DNA of 64,000 nt from positions 124,001 through 188,000 of the forward strand of contig NC_009375.1 of NCBI RefSeq assembly GCF_000092065.1, written 5' to 3'. Below, piece after piece: positions 17,934-28,139 of this stretch. This stretch comes from Ostreococcus lucimarinus CCE9901 (Eukaryota > Chlorophyta > Mamiellophyceae > Mamiellales > Bathycoccaceae). Every line of letters starts with the position of its first letter. Position 1 is the stretch's first letter. The translations under genes and the position numbers were made by a program. The notes beneath the pieces are model-generated. The model was given only the letters and a program-made list of their open reading frames with translations, did not search any database and had not been told where the DNA came from.

Positions 17934-18897
17934 CGGTCGTTCGCTCGACTCGTACGACGCGCTCTGCGACGTTAAAAATCCACGTTTCGCGCCTTCGTCA
18001 GTCTCTCGCGCGCCTTCACCGCGCCCCGATCGCCCTCGCGTCTTCGCGTCCTCGCGTTTAAAAAATCTTTCAAAATCACCAGCCGTTTGAAAGATCGCCC
18101 ATCTCCCGAATGTTTCCCTCCCGTCGCCATCGCATCGCCCGTTCGCGCGTCGCGCGCACCCTCGTCGGCTCTCGAGCGGTTTTCCCATCGTTCCCGTTCG
18201 CCTCGCGCGCGTCCTCGCGCGTCGTCGACGCGCGCGCCGTTCGATTCGCATTCGCTTCATTTTCATTTTTCGCATTCGCGCGCGTGACGGCGACGCCGTC
18301 GTCTCCCGCGTCGTCGTCGCCTCGCGTCGCGCGTCTCGGCGCGGGCGCGCGCGGGGACGGGCGATCGACGTCGCGCGGCGTCGGCGGCGACATCGCGCGT
18401 CTCCCGCGTCCTCGAGCGTCGCGTCGTGCCGACGCGCGCGCGCCGTCTCCGGGCGCGCGTGGCGCCCAAAGGTCACGTCGCGCGTCGAAAGTTCATGGCG
18501 GTTTCGCCCCGGTGAATACGACTTTGCGCGCGTCGTTCGCGTTTATGTATACATTCGGCACGCGTCGCGATCGCGGTTTCGCCCCGGTGAATACGACTTT
18601 GCGCGCGTCGTCTGCGTGTCGTGACTTAGTATCACTGTCGTCGGAAGGCGTCACACACGGATTACGACGACCGCGCGACGCGACCGCGCGACGACCGACG
18701 CACCGCGACGCGCGTCGCGCGCGACGACGACCGCTCGACCGCGCCGATCGCGAGCGGACGCGCGCTTTAACGCCGAGACGCCGAGACGCGAACCGAAAAC
18801 GCGCGCGCCGACGTCCCACGCGCGAGAAAACGGACGGGAATTGCGTCTCGGGAGCGCCGGGACGACGACGCTGATTCGCGGCGACGGCGCGCGCGGG
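17934..18897. promoter_or_regulatory. Long divergent region between the RRM gene and the Cdh1/FZR gene
   Basis: This 964-bp gap is among the longest in the window. An AT-richer patch near 18055-18090 is the likely promoter of the RRM gene. A 39-bp perfect tandem repeat lies near the FZR side. The rest is GC-rich with many CGCG runs. No RNA gene recognised. Confidence 0.35.
18498..18611. repeat. Two perfect copies of a 39-bp direct repeat
   Basis: Positions 18498-18536 and 18573-18611 are identical over 39 bp (beginning GCGGTTTCGCCCC and ending GCGCGCGTCGT) with a 75-bp period; sequence outside the repeats differs. It lies about 290-400 bp upstream of the FZR start codon. Confidence 0.85.
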
Positions 18898-20631
18898 ATG
18901 GCGAACGGGGGGCATCGCGGCGTGGACGTGGCGCGGCGATTGATTTTCGAGGACTCGACGCGACGCGGGACGGGCGCGCGCGATGGGAGCGCGCCGGGGA
19001 CGCCGGAGAGGGAGGGGCGGGCGAGCGCGGGACGCGGCGCGAGCGCGGGACGGGCGAACGCGGGATACAGCGATCGGTACGTGCCGTCGAGGAGCGCGAG
19101 CGCGGGATTTCGGGGTGATTTTAGTATGCTGGAGGCGTGCGCGAGCGTCGGGGTCGGGGCGACGGGAGGGGGTAGGGGTGAAGAGATCGGCGGCGCGAGC
19201 GGCGGCGGCGGCGGACGAATCGGTCGGGACGGACGCGGCGACGCCGATCGGGGACGGGAGGGGGACGCGAATCGCGATGCTGATAGCGCGGGCGCGCACA
19301 GGGGTGATGGTGGTTCGGCGCGAGCGCACGAGCGCGAGGATACGAGCGCGGCGTACGGGGCGTTGTTGCGAAGCGAGTTGCTCGGAGACGTGTGTCCGCC
19401 CGAGGCGTACGGCGTGACGCCGCCGGCGACGCCGAGCGCGGCGAGGTACCGACCGCGGACGCCGGCGACGCCGATCGATGGATCGTCGTACTCGTACTCC
19501 ACTCCCGGAAGGAACTTGTTCAAATTTCGCGACGATGGCTCGTTCGGGACGATCGCTCGAGGCGAATCGCCGTACGCGTTGAATCCAGTCGGCGACGGCG
19601 ACGGACCGCTCGGCATGACGCTTTTATCGCCGCGCCGCCGCGCGCCGCGAAAGATCGCGCGTAGTCCGTTCAAAGTACTCGACGCGCCGGCGTTGCAGGA
19701 CGATTTCTACCTCAACCTCGTCGATTGGAGTTCGAGCAACGTGTTAGCCGTCGGTTTGGGAACGTGCGTCTACCTGTGGAGCGCGTGCACTAGCAAGGTG
19801 ACCAAGCTGTGTGAGCTCGCTCCTAACGATTCCGTCGCCTCTGTGGCGTGGACGCAGCGTGGGACGTATTTGGGCGTCGGCACGAACAGCGGCGAGGTGC
19901 AGATATGGGACGTGGCCAAGTGCAAAAAGACGCGAGCGATGCTCGGGCACCGCAGTCGCGCCGGGACGTTGGCGTGGAACTCGCACACGCTCTCGAGCGG
20001 GAGTCGCGATCGCGCCATCTTGAATCGCGACATTCGATCACCGAGCGATTACTCTAGCAAGCTTCTCGGGCATAAGAGCGAGGTGTGCGGATTGAAGTGG
20101 TCTTACGACGACCAACAGCTCGCGAGCGGCGGCAACGACAATCAACTCTTCGTGTGGAATTCGCACTCGACGTCACCAATCTTGCGATGCAGCGAGCACA
20201 CCGCCGCGGTCAAGGCCATCGCGTGGTCTCCACATCAACACGGCTTACTCGCCAGCGGCGGCGGTACCGCCGACCGATGCATTCGGTTTTGGAACACCGT
20301 CACCAACACGCCGTTGCAGTGCGTCGACACCGGTTCGCAGGTGTGCAACTTGGTTTGGAGCAAGAACGTGAACGAGATCGTCAGCACGCACGGCTACAGC
20401 CAAAATCAAATCGTCGTCTGGCGTTATCCGAGTATGTCCAAGCTCACCACGCTCACGGGCCACACCCTCCGCGTGCTCTTTCTCGCCATTTCTCCCGACG
20501 GCCAAACCATCGTCACCGGCGCCGGCGACGAGACGTTGCGCTTTTGGAACGTCTTCCCCGGCATGAAGTCCCCCGTCTCGGGCGCCGGCGACAACACCGT
20601 CAGCACGCTCGCGCGCACGAGCATTCGGTGA
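18898..20631 (+). CDS. FZR1: Fizzy-related/Cdh1-type APC/C activator
   Basis: A WD40 co-activator that brings substrates to the anaphase-promoting complex in late mitosis, G1 and endocycles. The C-box (DRYVPSR, about residues 59-65) matches the DR(Y/F)xPxR consensus. Seven WD repeats start near residue 265, including SGSRDRAILNRDIR and GGTADRCIRFWNT. The protein ends in the Ile-Arg tail (TSIR) that docks on APC3. The ATG at 18898 is the first in frame. Residues 65-230 are low-complexity Gly/Ala/Arg-rich. It resembles CCS52A/Cdh1 more than Cdc20. Confidence 0.92.
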   Translation: MANGGHRGVDVARRLIFEDSTRRGTGARDGSAPGTPEREGRASAGRGASAGRANAGYSDRYVPSRSASAGFRGDFSMLEACASVGVGATGGGRGEEIGGASGGGGGRIGRDGRGDADRGREGDANRDADSAGAHRGDGGSARAHEREDTSAAYGALLRSELLGDVCPPEAYGVTPPATPSAARYRPRTPATPIDGSSYSYSTPGRNLFKFRDDGSFGTIARGESPYALNPVGDGDGPLGMTLLSPRRRAPRKIARSPFKVLDAPALQDDFYLNLVDWSSSNVLAVGLGTCVYLWSACTSKVTKLCELAPNDSVASVAWTQRGTYLGVGTNSGEVQIWDVAKCKKTRAMLGHRSRAGTLAWNSHTLSSGSRDRAILNRDIRSPSDYSSKLLGHKSEVCGLKWSYDDQQLASGGNDNQLFVWNSHSTSPILRCSEHTAAVKAIAWSPHQHGLLASGGGTADRCIRFWNTVTNTPLQCVDTGSQVCNLVWSKNVNEIVSTHGYSQNQIVVWRYPSMSKLTTLTGHTLRVLFLAISPDGQTIVTGAGDETLRFWNVFPGMKSPVSGAGDNTVSTLARTSIR

Positions 20632-20920
20632 TTCACCGCATTCTTTCTTTCGATACGAATCCGTCTGTACCGCAAACTTTTTTCATTCATTCGTCGCCGT
20701 TGTAACTCGTACCACTCGACGCGTTCGTCCCGTCGCCCGCACACCGCGCCGCCCTTCCGCGCCGCGTCGACCGTCCACCAGCGCGCGCGTCGGCGCACCG
20801 TTCGCCGCCCATCCCGCGCGCGTCGCCCTCGCCTCGCCGTCCGCGCGCGCGTCCGCGCGTCCCGAAGCCGCCGCGCGGCGTCCCGAAGCCGCCGCGCGCG
20901 CGCGCCTCGCCTCGCCTCCG

Positions 20921-21778
20921 ATGTCCGCGCCGTCGTCCGGCGACGCCGCGCCCTCGACGAGCGGACGCGCGGTCTACGACGACGTCCTGCCCACGGCCTC
21001 GCCCTGGGGCGTCGTCGGGCGTCAGGCGGTGCTCGCCGCGGTGGCGGCGTTCAGCAAGTGCGTCCTGGACGTCGCCAACGTCACGACGACGACGAATCTC
21101 GCGACGTTCGAGCGCGCCATCGCGAATCGCGATCGAGCGAACGCGCAGGGATTACTCACGGTGTGCAATCACGTGAGCACGTTCGACGACCCGGGAATGC
21201 TGAGCGCGCTGATCCCGTGGTCGGTCTTCGTCGGCGAGCCGCGGCGCGGGGGCGTGCGGTGGACGCTGTGCACGGATGAGATTTGCGCGAAAACCAAGCT
21301 GCGAGAGAGCTTTTTCTTGTGCGGTAAGGCGCTGGCGATCAAGCGAGGCGGTGGGGTGGAGCAGCCGGCGATGCGAACGGCGGCGAATCTGTTACTGAGA
21401 GGGGATTGGGTGCACTTGTTTCCCGAGGGTCGCGTCAGTCGCGACGGAGAGTTGGGAACGATGCGAAGAGGCGTGGCGAAATTGCTGTGCGACGTCGAGA
21501 TCGCGGGCGGAACGCCGCCGATGGTGCTACCGTTTTGGCACTCCGGCATGTCCGACGTAAAACCGTACGGGCGATGGGAGATTGGCGTGGGTAAGCGCGT
21601 GCACGTTACCGTCGGCGAACCGCTCGATTTGACCGACTTGACGGCCAAGTGCGCGCGCTGCGAGAAGAACGCCAAGGCGCGCGACCATCTGCACGCGCAG
21701 ATCATGCGTCGCGTGGAGACCGCGTTGAAAGATTTAGAAGCCCAAAATAGGCGCGAGCGCGGCGACGCGTCCGCTTGA
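20921..21778 (+). CDS. TAZ: Tafazzin-like phospholipid acyltransferase
   Basis: The 285-residue protein has a PlsC acyltransferase domain with the tafazzin form of the catalytic motif, NHVSTFDDP near residue 83, and the substrate motif FPEGRVSRDGELGTMRRG near 166. Tafazzins remodel cardiolipin acyl chains in mitochondria; N-acylphosphatidylethanolamine synthesis is reported for plant relatives. FWHSGMSDVKPYG is also typical. The 289-bp gap upstream is GC-rich with no other feature seen. Confidence 0.85.
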   Translation: MSAPSSGDAAPSTSGRAVYDDVLPTASPWGVVGRQAVLAAVAAFSKCVLDVANVTTTTNLATFERAIANRDRANAQGLLTVCNHVSTFDDPGMLSALIPWSVFVGEPRRGGVRWTLCTDEICAKTKLRESFFLCGKALAIKRGGGVEQPAMRTAANLLLRGDWVHLFPEGRVSRDGELGTMRRGVAKLLCDVEIAGGTPPMVLPFWHSGMSDVKPYGRWEIGVGKRVHVTVGEPLDLTDLTAKCARCEKNAKARDHLHAQIMRRVETALKDLEAQNRRERGDASA

Positions 21779-21837
21779 CCTCGTATTGTAACCGTCCGCG
21801 CGCGTCCCGGGTCAGCCGCAGAGCGCGCCTCGCCGCC

Positions 21838-22455
21838 ATGTCCCACTCCCCGTGGCACCGCCTCAACGCCACGCTCACGCTCGCCGTCGCCATTTTCGCC
21901 GTCCTCGTCGCGTGCGCGTCCGTCACCGATGTCTTTCACGCCTGCGCGCCGACGTCTTCGATGCCGTTCATGTCCCGAAGCCCGATCGTTCGAGTCGTCG
22001 ACTACGAACGCTTCGCGCGCGTCGCCGACAGCCGAGACGAGGCAGTGGTGAGGCTGGAAGTAGACTACGATCTGTCGTCGTGCGCGAGCTGGAACACGAA
22101 GATGGTGTTCGCGCACGTGACGGTGTCGTGGGAGACGGAGACGCGCGGCGTCAACGAGGCGACGATTTGGGACGACGCGGTAAAGTTTGATAGATGGGAA
22201 AGCGCGGAGAGTAAGGCGAAGAAATTGAGGAAACAGGGCGTGATACGGGCGAAGTATAAGCTACGGAGCGTGGACGAGCGGTTGTCCGGACGAGGGATGG
22301 AGGTGAAATTACGGTGGGCGGTGACGCCGCGCGCGGGACGGATTTGGCGAGGCGAAACGTCGACGTCGAATGCGACGTTTCCGGTCGAATATTTGAATGT
22401 AGGTGGAGACGGACAACGCGCGAGGGCGGCGCCGCGGACGCCGGGGATGCCTTGA
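21838..22455 (+). CDS. SPCS3: Signal peptidase complex subunit 3
   Basis: A single-pass ER membrane protein: one N-terminal membrane helix (LTLAVAIFAVLVACASV, residues 11-27) and a lumenal domain. It supports signal-peptide cleavage with the catalytic SEC11 subunit. Family hallmarks are DLSSCASWNTKMVFAHV and the later KYKLRSVDERLSGR, at about the usual size (205 residues versus 170-190). The ATG at 21838 directly precedes the membrane helix; the upstream in-frame extension overlaps the tafazzin stop. The intergenic distance from the acyltransferase gene is only 59 bp. Confidence 0.85.
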   Translation: MSHSPWHRLNATLTLAVAIFAVLVACASVTDVFHACAPTSSMPFMSRSPIVRVVDYERFARVADSRDEAVVRLEVDYDLSSCASWNTKMVFAHVTVSWETETRGVNEATIWDDAVKFDRWESAESKAKKLRKQGVIRAKYKLRSVDERLSGRGMEVKLRWAVTPRAGRIWRGETSTSNATFPVEYLNVGGDGQRARAAPRTPGMP

Positions 22456-22558
22456 TTCGATCAAGAGTTTAGAGATTTGATAATCGTACAGTAGTCGTCG
22501 CGTTTCGTCGAGCGTCTAAGCTGAAGCTATTTACAGTGCGCGCGCTATTCCTACGTTT

Positions 22559-24487
22559 CTACATGTCGATTAAGTTTGGGAGCTCGTCAACGTCTGCCAT
22601 CGTCGCGCCCGTGCGCTTAGACGGCGTCACGGGGGCGAGCGTGTCTCCGGCGTCGTCGAAAGACATCAAGTTCGCCATCATGTTTGCCGCGCCCGAGACT
22701 GATTCGACGCGTGGCGGCGGTGCCGACGCGAGCGTCGGAGCCGGCGTCGGTGCCGATGCGAGCGAGTCGACGATGGGCTCGCTCATCGCCACTGGTTCGT
22801 TCACTTCGACGGCTTCGCGCTCGACCACCGGTGATTGCGTCTGCGGCGGCGCGGGAACCGGCGCCTCTGCGGTCGACGCCTCGGCGAAACTCAAATTCTT
22901 CGCCGTTCCCTCGTCCGTCCACTCCGCCCATTTCGCCTGCAAATCCTCCGAACTCTTTTCTCTGAGTTTTCCTATTGAGTGTGCGAGCTGCGAACGTTTC
23001 GATGCGAACGCCTCGCGCATGCCCTGAATCGTCTTTGACGTCGAGTACGCCTTCTTCGCCTTTCGCATCGTCTCGCGAAGCGCGGAGCTTCCCACGGAGA
23101 ACGCGTGCGACGAAGCGGAGGCGAACTGCTCGGACAACGCTTGACCTCGCATCATTAAATCAGAAAGCGTCAACTCGCCCTCTTCGAGATCGAAATCGAC
23201 GATTTCGTCCCCCATGGGCACGAAGCCGGTTTTCCTCGCCACCTGGGCGCACATGCGCAATCGCTGTCGCACGAAGACTTCGTACATTTGCGTCCCTCGC
23301 ATCGCGGCGAGAATGCCGGCGTGCTTCAAGTTTCCGAGCTCGAGTCCTCGTTGGTCGAGCCATAAACTATCGGCGATGATGGCGTCTCGAGGCGGCGGAT
23401 GCGCGACGACGCCCTTGATGTGCTGCTTGTACGGCCCGAGCACGCTCGAGAAAAACGTTCGAAACACGCGCGCCACCGCTTGCGAGTCTTCACCTCGCGT
23501 GCGCTCGATCTCCCTGAGCAACCCGACGCGAAGGAGCGTGAACGGACCGGACGGAATCGCCTCGAAATCTTCCTCAAAGTACGTGAACGATCCGTCGTCG
23601 AGATTCAACGTAAAGACGTCGTCGCACGGAAGTCGCTTCGCGTCCTCCGACAGACTCGAATGCAAACCGACCAAAAACGGCATCGGCGCCGTCAAATAAT
23701 CCAAAAACGCCTCCGGAACGACGGGTAAAAATATGTGCTGCCAACTCAGCGGATACAGCGCCGCGTTCGCCGCGTGCACCGCCGCGCTCACCGCCTCCAA
23801 CCGCCCGCTCGTCAGCACCACCCGTCGCTCCGTCACCAACGCCGCGAACAGCGCCAGCACCGCCTCCACGTGCCCGCAGTCCAACAGCGCCGTAAATTTT
23901 ATCCCCCCGTTAAACTCCTTCCTCAGATCCGGCGCTCGCAGCCGCACGCTCTGCGTCGCGACGCCCGCGAACTCGGTCCACGGCAGCCCGACGTCCGCCG
24001 TCGTCCCCGCCGTCGGCGCCCGCGTCCCGATCGTTCGATCCAGGTACTCCCACAGCGCGTCCCCCCGCGCGAGTTCCCGCGTCGTCCCGCGCGCCGTCGC
24101 GTCCAGCGCCTCCATCGCGCGCGTCATCGCGTGTCGCAGGACGTCGTCGTGGTACTCGAACCGCGCCGTCCGCGTCAGCGCCGCCGCCGCCCGCCTCGCG
24201 CCGACGCGTCGCACCGCCCCGATCGTCCGCGCGCCGTCCGCGCGCGTCAGGCAAAACGTGAATCGCGTCGTCGTCGTCGCGCCGTCCGTCGTCCGCGCGC
24301 GCGCCGCGGCGCGACGCTCGGGAAACGCGAATCTCCCGTCGACGACGTTCGCGCACATCGCGCGCAGCTCCGCGGCGAGCGCGCCGTCGTCGCCCGCGAG
24401 CGTCGCGAACACCACCGTCGGAGTCCCGTCGTCGTCGTCGATCGCGACGAACGCGGCGCCGGTCGCCGCGTCGGTCGCGCGCGACAT
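22559..24487 (-). CDS. DENN-domain protein (DENND1/connecdenn-like)
   Basis: A uDENN-cDENN-dDENN module fills about residues 10-420: FTFCLTRADGARTIG, LLDCGHVEAVLALFAALVTERRVVL and FLPVVPEAFLDYLTAPMPFLVGLH are the typical central motifs. Such proteins are guanine-nucleotide exchange factors for Rab GTPases on endosomes. The C-terminal third is Pro/Ala/Ser-rich and ends in short acidic hydrophobic motifs (LMSFDD, PNLIDM) that could be adaptor or clathrin-binding sites. Another in-frame ATG lies at 24517. The gene is divergent from the helicase gene across 158 bp. Confidence 0.82.
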   Translation of the reverse strand: MSRATDAATGAAFVAIDDDDGTPTVVFATLAGDDGALAAELRAMCANVVDGRFAFPERRAAARARTTDGATTTTRFTFCLTRADGARTIGAVRRVGARRAAAALTRTARFEYHDDVLRHAMTRAMEALDATARGTTRELARGDALWEYLDRTIGTRAPTAGTTADVGLPWTEFAGVATQSVRLRAPDLRKEFNGGIKFTALLDCGHVEAVLALFAALVTERRVVLTSGRLEAVSAAVHAANAALYPLSWQHIFLPVVPEAFLDYLTAPMPFLVGLHSSLSEDAKRLPCDDVFTLNLDDGSFTYFEEDFEAIPSGPFTLLRVGLLREIERTRGEDSQAVARVFRTFFSSVLGPYKQHIKGVVAHPPPRDAIIADSLWLDQRGLELGNLKHAGILAAMRGTQMYEVFVRQRLRMCAQVARKTGFVPMGDEIVDFDLEEGELTLSDLMMRGQALSEQFASASSHAFSVGSSALRETMRKAKKAYSTSKTIQGMREAFASKRSQLAHSIGKLREKSSEDLQAKWAEWTDEGTAKNLSFAEASTAEAPVPAPPQTQSPVVEREAVEVNEPVAMSEPIVDSLASAPTPAPTLASAPPPRVESVSGAANMMANLMSFDDAGDTLAPVTPSKRTGATMADVDELPNLIDM

Positions 24488-24645
24488 TCGCGAAGCGCCG
24501 ACGCGATGCCGCGTCACAATCTGACGCCGCGCGTCGTCGCGCGGCCCCGCGAGCGCGCGCGCGCGCGCGGGATGCTCGAGCGCGACGCGCGTCGCGCGCG
24601 ACGCGCGTCGGCGACGGCGTAGGCGCGAGCGACGCGACGCGCGCG

Positions 24646-24773
24646 ATGGAGAGCGATTTCGGCTGGGACGGCGCGGTCGACGACCGAGACGACGCGCGCG
24701 CGATCGACGACGGCGACGACGACGAAGAAGAAGAAGAAGAATCGTCCGCGCTCGCGAGGTCGCGCGACGCGTT

Positions 24774-24804
<31 letters not shown>

Positions 24805-27024
24805 CGGCGACGGCGACGACGCGCGACGGGACGACGGGCGACGACGGCGGCGACGGCGTTCGAGCGAACCGTCGCGGCGTGGACGGCGAAAGACCTGACG
24901 GCGAACGCGCGGGAGGGCGAGGGCGGGCGGATGGTGGCGGCGCGCGCGACGTACGCGAGCGCGGACGCGTGGTACGCGACGTGCGAGGCGTTGGCGTACG
25001 AGGAGGCGCGGGCGACGACGGCGGCGGCGACGTCGCGAGGACGAGGCGAAGCGTTCGACGCGGAGGTGGTGGAGACGCGCGCGAGCGATGGATTCGTGGA
25101 GCTGAGCGCGCGACGCGTCGGTGGCGAGAAGACGGCGAGGCGCGGAGGCGACGACGCGGATTGGCGTCGACCGGCGACGGTGGTGCTGTTGCGTCGCGCC
25201 GACGACGAGACGCGCTCGGCGCTCGCGCTCGTGCGGGGACGCGGCGACGCGCGGGGCGCGGACGTCGTGCCGCTGTTGGCGAAACGTTCGCGCATTTTCG
25301 ACGACGTCGAGGGCGTCGAGTTTAAAGCCGTCGCGCTGGCGTCGCTCGTCTCGTATCAGCGCATGGCGCACGCGTGCTTCGTGCGACCGCGCGTGGCGTT
25401 TGCGCACCAAATCGTCGGCGCCAAACGCGCGACGCACATAAAATTTAGCGATTCCGACGAAGACGACGACGAGCGAGTCGACGGGAAAAGTGGTGTCGAG
25501 GGTGATGATGAATCCTCGTGCGACGAGCGCGAGGGCGAGTACGTTTTACCGCTGAATGCGTCGCAGCGACGGGCGTTGCGTCGATTCTTCGCGCGCGACG
25601 GGCATTTCGATCAGTTACAAATGGTTCAAGGACCGCCGGGATGTGGGAAGACGCACTTCATCGTATCGCTCCTCGCGGTGCTCGCGGCGAAGAAACAGCG
25701 CGTACTCGTGTGCGCGCCGAGCAACAAGGCTGTGTGCGTCGTGATGGAACTTTACCTGCGAACGTGCGGCGAAGACGCCGCGCCGTGCGTGCTCACGGGC
25801 GCCGAGGATACGTTGCGAGAGGCGTCGTCGGTCGACGGCGGGGCGATGGATTATTTCATTTTCGAACGTTGCAACGTCATCGCGTCGTCTTTTCGACGAT
25901 CTTTCGTTTCGGGAGGCGACGGCATTCGCGAGAGCGCGAAAGCCGCGCGGCGAGCTCTGGAATCCATAGCGCCTTCGTTTTGCAAGGGCGTCGTCGCCGA
26001 AGGTCTCTCCGCCGTCGCCGCGATGGACGACGAAGCGTCCATGCGCGCTCGAGGTGAGGAGATCGCGCGAGAAATCGAAAAGGGCTCGGGGCGCGGTGAG
26101 CGTTCGGATGAATTCGCGCGCGAAGCTTTGAATCGCGCGAGCTTGGTGTTCTGCACGCTCGCGAGCGCAGGCCAGTCGATCATGTCTTCGCTCGAGCAGC
26201 CCGACGCCCTCGTCGTGGACGAAGCCGCGCAGGCGCTCGAGCCGGAGATTGCGATTCCATTTTTGCGGTATCCAAGAAAAGCACTGCTCGTGGGCGATCC
26301 TGCGCAGTTGCCAGCCACGTTGATCTCGGAAATCGCTCGACGTCACGGCCACGCGACTTCGCTCATGGAACGATTGATGTCCGCGAACGCCGAGCGCGCG
26401 AGTTTGCTCGACACGCAATACCGAATGCATCCGTCGATCGCGAGTTGGCCTGCAGCGCAATTTTACGGTGGACGCCTCGCGAACGCCGATCACGTGTTGA
26501 CGCGAAATCTCCCGCAAGGTCTTTCATCCAGCGTGCCGTCGTACGCCTTCGTGGACGTGGCGAGCGTCGAGAGTGGCGGAGTGGGAAAATCGAAGTGGAA
26601 CCAGCGCGAGGCCGACGTCGCGTGTGCGCTGATTCGAGCGTTGAAAACCAAGTCTCCGACGCTTTTCGTCGTGTGCATTACGTTTTACAGCGCGCAAGTT
26701 CGTGCCATCGCTCGAGCTTTGCAACGAGCAGGCGTTCGCGATGTGGCGGTGCACAGCGTCGATTCGTTTCAAGGAAGCGAGGCGGACGTCGTCGTGTGTT
26801 CCGCCGTGCGAAGCAACGCAAAGGCGAACGTGGGATTTTTATCCGATAAACGTCGTCTCAACGTCGCGCTGACGCGCGCAAAATATTCCTCAATTGTCCT
26901 CGGGTCGCGCGATACGTTGTCTCGATGCGGCGTCGACGCGTTGCGTTCGCTCGTCGAAGACGCCGCGGCGCGCGACGTCATCGTCTCCGAGCATGACATC
27001 GTGCGTAGAATTATTAGAAATTAG
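24646..27024 (+). CDS. Superfamily 1 helicase of the UPF1/SETX/IGHMBP2 group
   Basis: The N-terminal 240 residues are acidic and Arg-rich low complexity. The helicase core begins near residue 300: LNASQRRALRR (Q motif), GPPGCGKTH (Walker A, about 329), VDEAAQALEPE (Walker B, about 525), GDPAQLPAT, DTQYRMHPSI, SVDSFQGSEADVV and NVALTRAK. This order is the UPF1-like set that unwinds RNA or RNA/DNA hybrids. No UPF1 CH zinc domain or long senataxin N-terminus is present, so the precise orthologue is unclear. The protein ends soon after motif VI. Confidence 0.85.
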
Positions 27025-27088
27025 CTACAGTAGTCGATGTAGTCGATGTAGAAGTACTAGGCTATCGCAGCGCCGACGTGTCGAAATC

Positions 27089-28039
27089 TCACGCCAACCC
27101 TTGGCTCTTCAAACGCTGGATGAACAAATTAATCGGCGACAGGAGCTGCTGCGGATCCTCCATCGTCGCCACGGTGCCGCAGCCCTCGATCTCGATCCAG
27201 CTCGTCTTGCTCGCCTTCATCAACGAATTCATCACGATCGTGTCCTTGTACCAAGGGCTGCTCGTTCCCGCCAAAATCATCGCGTCTATGTCTAACGACG
27301 CGTACACGTGCTCGTTATCCAATCGATGCAACGCCGCGTCGTAATACGCCAACGTCGCCTCCGGGTTCATCTCTCGCATCTCCCTTCGCGCCGTCTGCGC
27401 CAGATCGCTCTCGTACATCCCATTCGACCCACCAAGTCCGCGATAACTAAACATTCGCTTCAGCAAGTGTTTCAACGTCCACGGCGTCCATCCGTGACGC
27501 TTCAAATTAAACTTGCAAACCGCCCCCAACGCGTGCTCCATCGTCCTCGCTCGTCCGCAACTCGGCGACACGAATATTCCCGCCCGACACGCGCTCGAGT
27601 GTCGTCCCGCGTACAGCGCCATCACCGTCGCTCCCGCGCCGACCCCCAAGCACGTCACATCGCGCAATCCAAAGTGTTTCACGACGTCCTCGACGATCTC
27701 CGCGTGCGCGTCCAGCGTCGTCGCCGTCGTCGCCGCGTCCCCGTCCCCGCCTCGATCTCGCCCCCGCGCGCCGTCCTGGCACCCCGGGGCGTCGATGTGA
27801 TACGCGCAGAACCTGCTGACGAGGTCGCTCCGCGGTCCCGCGCACACGAACAGCGGCTGGAAGCACGTGCGGTGGTTTAAACCGACGTCGTGGTAGGTGA
27901 CGAGCGCGGGTCTCGAGCGATCGGCGCCCTGCGCGGTGACGGTGACGGGGCCGTGGCGCGTCGGCACGACGTGCGCGACGCCCGAGACGTCGAAGGACGC
28001 CGCGGGTAACAGATCGAGCCCGTCCTCGGGGAGCGACAT
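27089..28039 (-). CDS. NDR-family alpha/beta-hydrolase-fold protein
   Basis: The 316-residue protein shows the N-myc-downstream-regulated (NDRG) pattern: PALVTYHDVGLNHRTCFQPLF, then HIDAPGCQDGA, DVTCLGVGAGATVMALYAG and HGWTPWTLKHLLKRMF. The fold is an alpha/beta hydrolase, but the nucleophile elbow reads GVGAGA with no Ser, as in NDR proteins, which lack hydrolase activity. Plant relatives act in auxin transport and G-protein signalling; the role in an alga is unknown. A Gly/Asp-rich insert lies near residues 90-105. It converges with the helicase gene 65 bp away. Confidence 0.82.
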   Translation of the reverse strand: MSLPEDGLDLLPAASFDVSGVAHVVPTRHGPVTVTAQGADRSRPALVTYHDVGLNHRTCFQPLFVCAGPRSDLVSRFCAYHIDAPGCQDGARGRDRGGDGDAATTATTLDAHAEIVEDVVKHFGLRDVTCLGVGAGATVMALYAGRHSSACRAGIFVSPSCGRARTMEHALGAVCKFNLKRHGWTPWTLKHLLKRMFSYRGLGGSNGMYESDLAQTARREMREMNPEATLAYYDAALHRLDNEHVYASLDIDAMILAGTSSPWYKDTIVMNSLMKASKTSWIEIEGCGTVATMEDPQQLLSPINLFIQRLKSQGLA

Positions 28040-28139
28040 GACGGGACGGCGCGCGACACGCGCGACGACGAGTGCGGCGCCGGCGGCGCGGCGAACGCGA
28101 AGGCGACGCGCGAAGCGCGCGGAATTCTCACGCGAGTTC

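Noticed and set aside
15924-18476. N-terminal extension of the RRM protein to 18476
   Set aside because: The extra 181 codons are Arg-rich and cross an AT-rich promoter-like patch; an internal start at 17933 is more plausible, though the longer form cannot be excluded.
18498-18611. CRISPR-like array
   Set aside because: Only two repeats, no cas genes, and the genome is eukaryotic.
23910-25295. 461-codon open frame across the DENN/helicase divergent promoter
   Set aside because: Ser/Arg/Ala low complexity; overlaps two supported genes and their promoter.
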